Below are positions 11,041 to 24,184 of a stretch of 64,000 bases of DNA, piece by piece. This stretch comes from Salarias fasciatus (taxonomy: Eukaryota; Chordata; Actinopteri; Blenniiformes; Blenniidae). Both the position numbers and the translations under genes were made by a program. The stretch lies in the NCBI RefSeq assembly GCF_902148845.1, contig NC_043754.1, positions 18,523,931-18,587,930 on the forward strand, read 5' to 3'. The notes under the pieces are model-generated. The model searched no databases. It was not told the origin of the DNA and saw only the letters and a list, made by a program, of their open reading frames with translations. Position 1 is the first letter of the stretch. Every line of letters begins with the position of its first letter.

Positions 11041-12370
11041 ATGAGAGAAGCAAACAAGTTGATTTTGGTCTTTTTCTGCAGTGTTCTGTTCTGGGCCTTG
11101 TGTAAGTGACAATATAAAACCAATCTACTTCTAAAATGCTTTGATCGCAGGCTTCGCAGAATGATAACTATTTCCCATGGTTTCATTTCAGGTGTTCCTC
11201 AAAAAAGTCAGGTGTCTCAGCCCGATGCATTTGAAACAGTTGAACTTGGAGACTCGGCAACCATTCGGTGCTTCGTGATGAGCCCAGTGTCGAAAAGAGT
11301 GTGGTACAAAGTGACTGTGGAGAGGAAACTGGAGCTTGTTGCGATGCTGGATGCTACCCATAATAGCAGCGTATTTGTTGATGAATCTCATCAGCGTTAC
11401 TCTGTGAAATTTGACTGGATCAACAACCATCTGGTGATTTCTCCAGTTGCATGGAGCGATGCTGGGACATATTTCTGCGGAGCCGTGCACCTCGACAACA
11501 TTCAGTTTGGATCTGGGACCCATTTGCTGCTGAAAGGTATTCCCTTTATTAAATCTTTCTGCTGTATCGAATTTCATGATTCAGATTCTCTGGTTTCTTT
11601 TCCAAGGTGTGGAACTCACCAATGGTTATGTGCTCAACTGCTCTGTTCCGTCTGGTAAGTGTGCGCCAGAGTGCAATGATATCAAAAGGTCTGATATGTC
11701 TGCTCCAGAAATGAGCAAATTACAAAGTCACCTGTCAGTGGACTGAGAGTGGAGAAACCTCCGTTTCGAAGATGCTCTATTGTGTGGTGGAAAATCACTA
11801 CCCGGGAGTGAAACAAAAGTCATGTTTGGGTGGAAGTGGATTTTGAACATTGTATTTGATCAATAAGCTGAACTGAATTGTAATTTTGCACTCTGATGTA
11901 AAAACTTGAGAAATCTGAATGGATGACTTCTCTTTTCGTGTCCAAATTTGCAGATGGCATGGACGTTCCCGAGACACATCAAACTATGAGATCCCCATTG
12001 CCAATCGCTATCTTGGGCATTTTCCTGCTTCTCGTTTCATGCATGATCACCGCAGGAATCTACTGTCTTTTCACAGGTACCTCCTCCTGTTAATGTATTT
12101 CCAGTGTGTTCATTGAAAACAGTCCCACAAATGTTTGTTATTATCTTTCAGGATCACATTGTTCCCACACCACTGGTACAGAGGTATGTGTTATTTGGAT
12201 GACCTTTTGAAGAACTTTTATGAAATAACAACATTTGGGTTTATAAATATCACTAATAAAGTATGCTTTTTTTCCAGGAACATGTAGCCCACCTCAAAGT
12301 CATGAGACCAAAGAAAAGAGACGACACATGGAGTGAGTGTGTGTACTTCAGTGTGACAGAAGAAACATGA
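11041..12370 (+). CDS. NITR-C: single-V NITR that has lost its I exon
   Basis: Exons 11041-11101 (leader), 11192-11536 (V), 11954-12076 (TM), 12152-12183 and 12278-12370 give an uninterrupted 217-residue frame. The V domain has TIRCF, VWYKV, TYFCGA and a J-like FGSGTHLLLKG. Where E and F have an I exon (after 11606) only a decayed stretch remains, starting GVELTNGYVLNCS with stops soon after. The V exon ends and the TM exon begins in the same phase, so skipping the dead exon keeps the frame. The helix (LGIFLLLVSCMITAGIY) is uncharged. The tail ends WSECVYFSVTEET with one ITIM-like tyrosine whose -2 residue is Cys, so there is no canonical ITIM. A poly(A) signal AATAAA lies at about 12437. Its TM and tail exons are close paralogues of NITR-E. 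It could be an expressed one-domain receptor or a recent pseudogene. Confidence 0.75.
11606..11850 (+). pseudogene. Dead I-domain exon inside NITR-C
   Basis: A splice acceptor-like TTTTCCAAG at about 11598-11606 precedes GTGTGGAACTC, aligned with the start of the I exons of NITR-E (21090) and NITR-F (32196). The frame reads GVELTNGYVLNCSVPSG, then is lost. A later fragment (TGCTCCAGAAATGAG at about 11700) corresponds to the APEMIH region of E and F. Most of the domain, including its cysteine pattern, is deleted or scrambled. Confidence 0.6.
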
Positions 12371-13440
12371 AAATGACCTGATTGCTCAGTGAAGGACACA
12401 GTGTCCTGGTTCAGGTGATCTTCACTGCCTGTGCCAATAAAAAACTATTGATGCTGTTTTGATCTCTTTATTATTGCCATTTCTCAAATACCACTTGAGT
12501 AGCAACACATGCATTCAGCTCAGCCTATGCTGTTGTTGTGGGAGGTACTGAATTTCAGTCAAGAACCACAAAGTAGTCCTTTCTGCCTTGTGTTGACACC
12601 ACCTGATTTTATCATGAAAATCTAGTGAAGACTGTTATCCTACAGGCCTCCTTCTTGCTTTAGCACACCCGAGTGCAGTTTGTAGACAGGTAGAAGAGTG
12701 GGACAGGTTACAATTTGTGGTATCATTTTATTTTGGGCTTGAAAGTAGATGTTTTAGGTTTAGTTCAGTGCTGAAATTGTTTCTTCTTTTTTGCTCTCAA
12801 TGCAATAAAGCTTCTGTCTTCTGTAATATTTTTTCATTTGGTGTGATGGTCTCTTTTTAGTTGAGCCCATAAGTTCCAGAGGTTGTCACAACACAAAAAG
12901 TGAACTGAAGTTGACAGTTTTTCTCCTTTGCTTTCAGGCATAGTTACACAGTCACTTTAGACCTGGAAAACCACCTTTTCTTTTAAAAAGTCATTGCAAT
13001 GATTGATTCTGGTCCTGCCAGTGGTAAAGATGGACCTTTACAACAGCATGTTACCACTCTACTATGGGGAAAACCCCATATTGCGAAAGAAAGTATGTGC
13101 TTCATGAAACTATAATCAAAGAAGAAGCATGAGCAACAAACTAGTTTTCTAGTTTCTATGATAGCTATTTCTTGAGTAGTGTGTACCTTGGCTGTTTTAC
13201 AAAACTACATAAAACAAAGGATTTAGACATGAACATAAAAACACCTTTTGCTCTTTGAACCTTAAAGTAGCTTGTGTTAAATACATTCACGACCTTCTAG
13301 TGTAGATATAAAGACTCGGTTGTCTCAGTTGAACCAGCATGTACTAAAAAGGAGCGAACAGAAGCTCTTTGAAGTGACGATGCACACAGATGCATGTGTT
13401 AAAAAAAAAAAAAAACCCGTGGATCTATTATTACCCTTTC
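12371..13440. repeat. NITR-C 3' flank, paralogous to the NITR-E flank
   Basis: Sequence from about 12440 to 13200 is recognisably the same as 22260-22800 downstream of NITR-E. Examples are CAATGCAATAAAGCTTC at 12797 versus CCAATGCAATAAAGCTTC at 22370, and ACAGCATGTTACCACTCTAC at 13042 versus 22633. This is a segmental duplication of host DNA, not a transposon. No extra gene is seen. Confidence 0.75.
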
Positions 13441-13990
13441 AGACACAAACTGTTGCAGCAGGAAGTAACCTTTAAAGTAGCCAGCACTCAGCATTCAGTT
13501 GTTGTTTTGAGCTGTGTGGTGAACAAGGTGAGAATGACTGTGCACAGGCTTCCGCCGGTGGAAACTTCAGACCTGTGTTTCAGCACAACAGGAAGACTGG
13601 CCTGTGGCTTCCAAACCACAGCGTACGGCAGCTCAGTCAAGACCCCCGGGGCGGAGAGAGGCCATTTTCTAAATGCAGCCGTGCAAAACTGACGCCATCT
13701 CACAGATGTAGAGAAAACACACGTCACCAGCCGGTTCAGGTTTTCACAATGTGCCGTCTCATGTGAACACTCCTGAACATGTCATGACTGACGCCCTGCA
13801 TGTTTGAGGGGCCTCAGATGCATCAGATCATGAAGTTAAAATGCTGGAGGGAGGTCTTTATTTACCATCTGTAACTGTTAGCTTCATGGCAACATAAGTG
13901 TATTTTATTATTTATTTAAATTAATCTCCATGAGACTTATAAAACATTCACGAATAAGAATGTGTACTTTCACAAAACGCAAAAATTCAT
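13440..13990. repeat. Segmental duplicate of 25580-26110
   Basis: This block is nearly identical over long stretches to 25580-26110; for instance the frame at 13575-13766 is repeated without amino acid change at 25714-25905. Conservation of a small frame in both copies most likely reflects recent duplication rather than coding: there is no domain, splice context or signal peptide. The block marks one edge of the tandem NITR unit. Confidence 0.85.
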
Positions 13991-15540
13991 CCTCCACTTA
14001 TTTCTTTTAAACATATTTTCTTCTTAAAGGCTCTTACATTTCTTCTGTGGTTTTACCTCCCTGAAGCTCTCTGGCAGCCTAATTGGACACTCAGCGGACA
14101 CTTCAGAAATTCAGGAGCTCCTCAAGTTTGCAATGGCTTTTAAAGGAAAAGTTGTCTTACGTTTCTGCAACAGATGCACAAAAAAAAAATTTGATGGTAT
14201 AACATTTTATTGTGCCTGATAAAGATTCCTACAATATCAATGCATAAAACATTTGGACTGAATCAATGCTCAGGGACACTATAAAAAAAGAAAAAAGAAA
14301 TGCCACCAAAACCTCACACGTTGCATGCTACAGAACATAGTCTTATGCCATGGATGCCACTTTCACCTTAAATGTGAGTGCTAGCCTACTGTTAATATGT
14401 TTCAGCCATTATTTACTCAGGCACAGCCCCCCCTCTCTCACAGTAGCTGGCTGGGTTTGAAAGGGAGTGGCTCCAGGAAGGAGGTGTCTGCCAACGGACT
14501 GGCAGGTCTTTGTAGGGACTGCAATGAACAAAAGCTTACGTTGGCAGGCTTGGTCTTTTCTGTGATGGAGGACTCGCACACTGAGGCAGACTTGTTACAA
14601 TGCACAAAATCACCCATGAAACAAATTCATTTCATTTGAAAGCATCTCCTTTCTCTTCCTCCTCGCGGGCTTGGACCACTGGTTTTGAGGTGGGAGCCTG
14701 GAGAGGGCCGTCCTCCCCTGGGCTGGGCTCTCCACGGCCACCTGCGACGGGCAGGCAGCGCGGACGTCCCCTGCAGGAGGAGGAGGCATTCGGCTGCAGC
14801 CGCCAGCCTAACAACACTGGAGTCAACGGAGGATAGACCGAGCCAGGTTTCCACGCCCTCAAGCCTCGAGTCTCAATTACCTGGCGACAAATCTCCTCTT
14901 CCCCACGGATAAAGAGAAGCTCTCTGATCTCTATCTTGCCAATGCTGGGTCATTTTGACAAAGGAAATCTCACGCTGTGTCCAAAACAACGAGCGTGCTA
15001 ACGTAGCTATGTTGACCTCATCACGTAAATTACCGTGTCAACCTCGGTCTGCCTTTACCACTGACGACGATGGGAGGCGAGCCGATTAGAACCTGGGTCA
15101 CTTGCAAAGTCAATCGATCTGGGTCGAAATGCCATTTAAACCCTTTCCCACTTTCATGAGGAGCCGATTATTCGCGGATTTAAACGGGTTTTGGGGCCAG
15201 TGGGAAAGGGATATGAGTTTGAGATCCATGATTAAGAGCATTAATGGAAAAACGTCCGCAAAAGAAAAGAAAGGACCACTGAACAAGTAGAGTACTGCAT
15301 ACGGCAACAAAGCTTATCTTTCCAAAAATACATAAAACCTACTTTTTAATAACTAAAATGTATTACACTCCCTTTTATAATTTACACGTTGCACACAGTC
15401 TCTACCTTCTCGGGTGCCGGTTTGCATTTTTGTGTGATTGCTTTCAACCTAACACAACATTCAGCTGTCTGCTCGTTGTTCAAGATGAGGCATGCGCTCT
15501 GCATGCACTCAGTCCCTTCAAACTAGGACACTCAGAGATT
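13991..15540. other. Intergenic, GC-rich patch and short palindrome
   Basis: No gene is supported. A GC-rich patch runs from 14640 to 14870. An inverted pair CCTTTCCCACT (about 15141) and AGTGGGAAAGG (about 15199) forms a short palindrome that may be a MITE fragment. The last 100 bp carry the NITR-D promoter region. Confidence 0.35.
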
Positions 15541-15552
15541 GGCCAATCAAAG
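15541..15552 (+). promoter_or_regulatory. CCAAT-type box upstream of NITR-D
   Basis: GGCCAATCAAAG lies 71-82 bp before the NITR-D start codon, the same distance as the box before NITR-A. Shared sequence and spacing between two fused V-I genes support a common core promoter, unless flank homology alone explains it. Confidence 0.5.
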
Positions 15553-15622
15553 CATGTGATCTCTATGAAGAGTGGAAAACATTAAAGCCATTCTGAGCAT
15601 TCATCACATCGTTTAAGGCAGG

Positions 15623-17498
15623 ATGGCAACTCCAACCATTGCTCTGTTTTTCTTATGTTTCTTGGGGACAGATATGAGTAAGTTTGTTTTCCTTTTTGTT
15701 TAACGCAAAACAATCATATTTGGTTATAACAATGCTTTCCACCCTTCTTTTCTCTCTGCAGTTCATTTGACAGCTTTAAAACTGGCATTGAAGTTTGAAA
15801 CGGCTGATGTTGGGCAGACCGTGACTTTGAAATGCAACTGTCAGATCAAAGAAATGCTGCTGTGTTACTGGTTCAAGCAAAGTCTTGGAGAGAAACCAAA
15901 GTTGTTGTCCACATTCTTCAGCCACAAAGATACGGGCAACTTGGAGAAGGAATTTATTGAGGACTCACGTTTCGCTCTGGATGTTGGAAGCTACAAAAAT
16001 GACTTGGCGATATCAGATCTAAGAATTTCAGACTCAGCAACATACTTCTGTGTGGCAAGCAATCTATACAACTTTGAATTCTGCGAGGGGATCACTGTCA
16101 GTGTTCAGGATTCAGGTTTGCCCATCGAAACCTCAATCTATCAGTCAGTATCTGGAACAAACCAAACAAGGGACTCTGTGATGCTCAACTGTATGGTGCA
16201 CACCAGGGGCTGTGATCAAGAACACAGAGTTTACTGGTTCAAAAGCTCTGGAGACAGTCACCCAGGGCTCATTTACACTCATGGAGATGGCAGTGATCAG
16301 TGTGACAGGACACCCAGCACACAACCTCACACCTGCATCTACAACCTGCCGATGAAGAGCTTGAGTCAGCCTCATGCTGGGACCTACTACTGTGCTGTCA
16401 TCGCATGTGGACGCATTGTGTTTGGAAACGGGACCACGCTGGATTTCAATGGTAACGACTCAATGATGAGAAATTCTTCATAAAGTCTATATTTATGAAA
16501 TACTTAAAAAGTATACAGTTATTACAATTGTCTGTGAAAACATTGCTTCCTGATCATTTTGGAATAACTTATGTGTGGTTAAGATAAGTTGAAGTGGTAT
16601 TCTTGATAAGAGGGATCAGTGATTGAAATGTTGGGTAAAGTACAATATGAAGGTACAACTGAGATGTGCTATTGTTGAGCGGATCAGGGCTGCCATGACC
16701 TACAACCAAGAAACAAAGGAATAATTATCAGCCAAAGTGGGACAGTGTAAGTAGCCATTCTGCAGGCTGAAGCAGATGTTGAAGTACTTTGTGAGTTTCT
16801 GCACAGAACTTTAACAGATTTTGCAACAAATCAAATTCCTACCACCAAGACGATGGTTTATTTAAAGGCCATACAATATCTTAGATAATCCTGAAATCTG
16901 TTTTCAAAAGGATGTGGAATGTAAATGTTTCCTCTTTGTATATTCTGTAAATTTAAATCAGAAAAACTTGTTCTCCCTCTACCCTAAATTTGAATCACAG
17001 TCACATAATAATGAACTCAAAGTATGATGTCTCCTTGTGCCCGACTCCTGCAGGTGAAGCTGAATCTTCTACCTTGGTGTATTTTCTGGGGACGGCTTTG
17101 GCACTCACCACCATCCTGATCGTTTCCCTGGCATTCGCAGTGTACAAACTCTGCAAAAGACTCCACTGTGCAGGTAACTGCTCCGATCTGAAAATTTATT
17201 GAAAAAATTGACCTTTTCCATTGGGTTTTAAATGATTTGCATGCCGGTGTGTTCATTAGATTCTGGTACATTTCAACCGACTTCAACCACAATAACAGCG
17301 GTAAGACGGTTTTCTACTGGAAATACAGCAAAGGTGTGAGAGTTGTAGTCACTGATGAATAACCGTTTTATCCTCCCTCACCAGTTGAGTGAAGACGGAG
17401 AAACCCTTCATTACGCTGCTGTGGAAAAGTTCAAGGGGAAAACTTCAAAAAGGAAGTCAACCACAAGTGAATGCGTGTACTCTACAATAAAGCAGTAA
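15623..17498 (+). CDS. NITR-D: novel immune-type receptor, fused V-I exon, ITIM tail
   Basis: Exons 15623-15677, 15762-16451, 17054-17173, 17260-17300 and 17385-17498 encode 339 residues in frame. The leader is MATPTIALFFLCFLGTDM. One exon holds V (LKCNCQ, CYWFKQS, YFCVAS; J region reduced to ITVSVQ) and I (six cysteines: LNCMVH, GCDQ, QCDR, TCIY, YYCAV, ACGR; ending FGNGTTLDF). The transmembrane segment LGTALALTTILIVSLAFAVY is uncharged. The tail has a canonical ITIM, LHYAAV, plus the C-terminal ITIM-like CVYSTI. A poly(A) signal AATAAA lies at about 17524. It is the closest complete relative of NITR-A and the intact counterpart of the LINE-split relic at 26.3/29.8 kb. The V domain starts without the QP..DL lead-in seen in NITR-A and carries an extra Cys (CNC). 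Confidence 0.9.
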
Positions 17499-18870
17499 CA
17501 GAAACAAAAAAGGTCTGCTGTAAAATAAAGCTCTTCAAATGAACAAATGCATTGTCAAATTATTTCTTTAAAGTCTTGAAATCTTTGGCTGCATTAAATT
17601 CTAATGGCTTTCAGAAAAAAAGAAAAAATCCACCATGTAATAAACTACTACTACAGACTAGCAAGTTGGTGATTTTATGTGTAGCCACACAGAGACAGAA
17701 CCCTTAATTTAACTTCTGTACAAGTGCTAAAGATGTTTGAAGTAGCAACATCCTGCGACAAACCACAATGAGCAGGCTGAGGTTGGTTTGTTGTGTTTGC
17801 TGGACGTCACATGAAGGTGTTCAACCCTCGACGCTGTGGTCTAAGAACTGCACACAGAAAATCAACCATTACAGAGCTGCTATTTTTCAAGCCATGAGCT
17901 ACAAGCATTATGCACAAGTAGCGATGGGCACGTTACTTTTAATAATTAATTATAATTACTCGTTACTTCTGAGTTAGTAACTGAATTAATCCAGGAGTCA
18001 AGTCACAATCAACCTGCTATTCTGGGTTCTTTTAGGTACACTCATACAGACTGAAAATTTTACACAATATGTAGCCAATTACAAGATTACTATGTGATGG
18101 ATACCTACGTTATTATATGTAAGTACATTTTACTGGTGTCACTGGTGCCAAGTTTTCTTCTGTCTACTAACCCTGACTCTAAAGATTACAGTTGACTGTA
18201 TTTTTGCAATGAGGAGTCTTTGAAAATTGCATTGCATTGTCCAAGATTTAGTGTAGTGTTTGTAACGGGAATGTTTATGGACAATACTGCTGAGATTAAA
18301 AAAAAAAAAACAAAAAACTGCGCATTATGCTTTTTTGCATAATTCTCAATGCATGAATAAAAAAGTGAGTTGCATGGTGTTTTATCAAAAACTAACAGAC
18401 CATGAAACAAATGTCTGTTGTCTTGAAGACGTGTAGTGTCTAACATTCTATGCTGGACATAATGTGACTGACACTACACTTATAGTATCACTATTATATG
18501 GCAAAATGTTAAGAGTTGGCAGCAGAATGTGCAATATATGGCATATATGAAATTTGAAGACTCAAATGGGACATTTTAACACTGAAGGATAAAAATACTT
18601 AATTCAAAGGCATATACGAACAAACTTATGATGATAAATGTTCATTGAAAAAAAGAAATACATATGCCAAACAGTGATTTTCTGTGAAAATTTAAGTGGG
18701 CCAAGACTTCTTGTCAGATGGAATTATTGATTTTACATTCAATAGTTCATGACAGTAAGCAATAAAAAGAACTTCAAACTTCAAAGATCTTCACTGCCTG
18801 TGCCAGCAAGAAACTCCTGATCCTGCTTTGATCTCTTTAGCATTGTCATTTGTCAAATAAACTCATGCAT
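17499..18870. other. Intergenic; part duplicated downstream
   Basis: No gene is seen. 17690-17995 is duplicated at 30060-30380 (same AACATCCTGCGACAAACCAC segment at 17749 and 30128). The last part, 17920-17990, has a GTAACGAGTTACT-like AT-rich repeat common in fish genomes, possibly a hAT-type fragment. 18000-18870 holds only AT-rich unique sequence. Confidence 0.45.
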
Positions 18871-18879
18871 ACATGTCAC

Positions 18880-19800
<921 letters not shown>

Positions 19801-20059
19801 GCGGAGAAGACGGTGCTGTTCAGACAGCGGAGCGCTTCACTTCTTCTTCTTCTGTGTTGTTTAACGGCGGATGGCGCCATTTCAACAGGCGCATTACCGC
19901 CTCCTATCGCTATAGAGTGGGATCAGAGAACAAATTCTTTTTATTAACCCCTCTATTTATTATAATACAAGGTATGAGATCAATGCATTCCGACTGTTTA
20001 CAACACTATTTATGGAGAACTGATGAATTCCTTCTCTACTTAATTCAATAGCGGAGCAG

Positions 20060-20513
20060 GAAAATGCCTAAGCTTAAGAGCGCCTTCTCAGATGAACTGC
20101 AAAAAAAATTGTTTAGTTTTCATGTTGTTTTCATGTCATTTTATCTCATTTGTTATTCAAGCTTTCTAATGTACTGCTTGGACTTCAGTTTCTTTAACCA
20201 TGATATATCAAACCTTTTGGGACTGAAAACCTCCTACAGCCACATACTGTGCTACTCAGAACACTCGAAAGTTTTCCCCAAAAGTAGATTCTACTGACAG
20301 ATGTTGAAAACACCAACTCTGAAGATCGTGATCAAGGTTTCTTTTCTTTTTTCTCTTTGTTCTGTTACGTTGAGCAAGGACCCAATCAGGAGAGGCTGGT
20401 TGAATATGAAGAACCAATCAGACATCTGTCAGTTCTGGCTGTTTTCACACTGCTCCATCCACCAGTGAATCAGAAAAAAGCTGCTGTCATTGACATCTGG
20501 GCTGGAGAGAAAC
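20060..20513 (+). promoter_or_regulatory. NITR-E upstream region, duplicated before NITR-F
   Basis: The 450 bp before the NITR-E start are nearly identical to 31170-31620 before NITR-F, including AACACTCGAAAGTTTTCCCC and a pyrimidine-rich tract. CCAAT-type boxes occur at 20392 (CCCAATCAGG), 20413 (ACCAATCAGA) and, inside the first exon, at 20522. The shared block should carry the promoter of both genes. Confidence 0.5.
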
Positions 20514-22206
20514 ATGAATCTCCAATCAAACAGGATTATCATGACGTTCCTTCTTCTTACCTCCCTTCTCTACTCTGCCTGTAAGTAAGCATAAATCAAC
20601 TTTTCTCATCTTTTCAACTGAAGGGTTTCTCTAAACTGAACTTGCAGCTTTTTTTTCTCTCTCTTTCAGGTAAAGCCCAGCTAAGTGACATCTCTCAGTC
20701 TCCTTTTCAAGTTGTGAATTTAGGAGACTCTGTCACTCTCACCTGCCATGTACCTCGATTTACAAAAATGGTATTTTGGTGTAAGGTGACTGCTGGGAAG
20801 GGACTCGAGCTACTGGCCTCTTTGGAGACGTATTACAGCATCAAGAATTTCAGGCAGGAAACTGATCGACTGTCGGTGAAATATAAGGACGGTGGCGTTT
20901 CTCTGACGATCCATAAAACTGTGAGAGAGGATGTTGGAACATACTACTGTGGAGGGACAACACTAGATGCCGTAATGTTTGGAAGGGGAACTTTTCTGAT
21001 GATTCAAGGTATAATTTAAACGTTTGCATCTGTATCAGTTGTTTTGGTGGAACAATTTTTTCAGACTAAGTGATGGTTTCTTTTTCTAGGTGTGAAGATG
21101 TTTAGCAACACGGTCGTCCAAAAGCCAAACTCTCTGTCAATCCAGTCTGGAGATTCTGTGAATATCAGTTGCTGTGTTCGCTCACTTCACTGTGCAGCAA
21201 ATCACACTGATGTCATGTGGCTGAAGAACTCCGTTCACTCTGCTCCAGAAATGATTCACTCCTCTGGATATGAAACGGGAAACTGCCAAACAACTGGAAG
21301 CGGGGAAACAACCTGTGAATACGACTATCTCATGCAGGACCTGACCTCTGACGATGCTGGGACCTACTACTGTGTCGCCACTGTGTGTGGAGAACTGCTC
21401 TTTGGGAACGGGACCGTGGTCCAAATTCAAGGTAAGAAAATAAGAACACAAGTCCAATATCTCAGTTATCTCAGTATGTCATAACGTCATTGTAAATGAG
21501 CAAGGGTACAAGGTCCATATGTGCATGATTGGAAGGAACTGAGAGGAGGATTGAAGGGTTTTAGCTGGAGAACAGAACAAGCTCACCTGTCCATGCAGTG
21601 ACCCACAAACATCAAGTTTTCTGCAAAAACATCAAAATTGCATGTTTTGCACATTCATTCATTGTTTTACTGAACCAGAAAGATTTTTACATGTAGTTTT
21701 CCATTTTTATGTGAAAAGTTAAGCAACCTGAATAAACTAAATCTGATGATTTGTCTTTTCATGTCCAAATGTGCAGACATGATGGAGGTTCCTGTGATGT
21801 CCCTGTTGCTCATCACTATCTTCGGTATTTTCATGCTTCTCGTTTCATGCATGATTGCCGCAGGAATCTACTGTCTTTTCAGAGGTACCTCCTCCCGTTA
21901 ATGTATTTCCAGTGTGCTCACTGAAAACAGTCCCACAAATGTTTTTCATTGTCTTTAAGGGTCACACACAGGATCACATTCTTCCCACACCACCAGCACA
22001 GAGGTATCTGCTATTTTGACAATAAATGAAATTACCTCAATATTCGAGTTTTATAAACACCGCAAATAAAATATTGTTTTTTTCAGGAACAACATACAGC
22101 CCACCTCAAAATGAAGAGACCAAAACGAAAAGACGACACATGGAGTGAGTGTGTGTACTTCAGTGCAACACAGAAGAAACGTGAAAATGACCTGATTGCT
22201 CAGTGA
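20514..22206 (+). CDS. NITR-E: V and I domains in separate exons, weak ITIM tail
   Basis: Exons 20514-20580, 20670-21008 (V), 21090-21431 (I), 21777-21884 (TM), 21960-22003 and 22087-22206 encode 339 residues in frame. A second in-frame Met at 20541 gives a cleaner signal peptide (MTFLLLTSLLYSAC), so translation may start there. V: TLTCHV, VFWCKVTAGKGLELL, TYYCGGT, FGRGTFLMIQG. I: six cysteines (ISCC, LHCAA, GNCQT, TTCEY, YYCVAT, VCGE) and FGNGTVVQIQG. The helix (IFGIFMLLVSCMIAAGIY) is uncharged. The tail ends in a WSECVYFSA region where the +3 position is Ala, so even the ITIM-like motif is degraded; 15 residues follow before the stop. TM and tail are paralogous to NITR-C, while the ectodomain is nearly identical to NITR-F. 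AATAAA lies at 22375. Confidence 0.9.
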
Positions 22207-23459
22207 CGGTCATCAACACAGTGTCCTGGTTCAGGTGATCTTCACTGCCTCATCCAGCAAGAAACTCCTGATTCTATTTTGATCTCTTTATTATTTTTGG
22301 GTTTGCAGGTAGAAGATTTTTTTTTTTTAAGTTCAGTTCAGTGCTGAATTTTTGTTTTTGTTTTCTTCCAATGCAATAAAGCTTCAGTCTATTGAGATTT
22401 TTTTTAACACTTTGTGGGGTGCCTCATTTTTTTTATGAACACCTCTTTTGAGTGGAGTTCCAGAGGCTGTAACAATACACAAATTAAATTGAAGTTGATG
22501 GCTGACTGTTTTTCTGCTTTGCTCAGGCATAGATACAAAATCACTTTAGACTTATCAAACCATCTTTTCTTTTACAAAATCATTGCAGTGATTGATTCTG
22601 TTGTTACCAGTGATAAAGATACACCTTTATAACAGCATGTTACCACTCTACAATGGGGAAAACCTCTTATTGTGAAAGAGTGTGCTTCATGAAAGTATAA
22701 TCAAAAAAGAAGCAGAAAAGCAACCAACAGTTTCTATGGTAACTATTTCTTGAGTAGTGTGTACCTCGGGAAATGGCTTGGTCATTCTACAAAACTACAT
22801 AAAACATTTAGTGGCGTACAGACATGAACAAAAAAATAACTTCAGCTCATTTAACATTTAATTTAGCTTTAATTGTCATCAAATGTTGGAATGAACAAAA
22901 ACACAAGTAAAAACGCCCATAAATTTTTCAAAATTCCTTTTTGCTTCGACTGAATTAAAATGTAAATATTTTCACATCATGTACAAAAATGTGCCTGGGG
23001 CTTTTTTAGTATATACACTACAAAAGGGATCAAGTAATAAGTTCATACAGTGGAACTTGGTAAGGCTCTAACATGTTCAGTGTGTATAGTTAAAGTGGAT
23101 CTGCTGGTGGTCCAGGTTGCGAGAGGCCTCCTTGATTATTCCCCAAATTTTAGACTGATTAAAATCAGAGTCAAGACTGGGGCAATCACACCTCCACATT
23201 CTATTGATTGGTAATTCAAATCAATTTGACGTCTACAGACGTCAATTTCATTTTTCAACTGGCAAGACTGGGGGGACAGTCTGGCAGCCCTTGTGCATAA
23301 ATTTCAGACTTTTAAACAGAGACGTCAGTGTACTGATGACCTGGAACTGCAGGAGGCAGTGTAAACTCTTTGGATAAGAGATGAGCCTATGATCGCACGA
23401 GAAGAAAATGAGAAGGTGCAAACATGACCTAAGACGTTCAAGCAGCAAAAACTCGCACA
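22207..23459. other. NITR-E 3' flank, no gene seen
   Basis: 22260-22800 duplicates the NITR-C flank (12440-13200). 22800-23459 is AT-rich unique sequence without supported features. Confidence 0.5.
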
Positions 23460-24090
<631 letters not shown>

Positions 24091-24184
24091 TGAATGATTA
24101 TTTCCCTCTCAGGTGTTTTTCTTTTCTTACAGAAGAAAACCACTGTTCAGATATTTGAGGTTCCCCTTAAGTCAAAAGATAATA

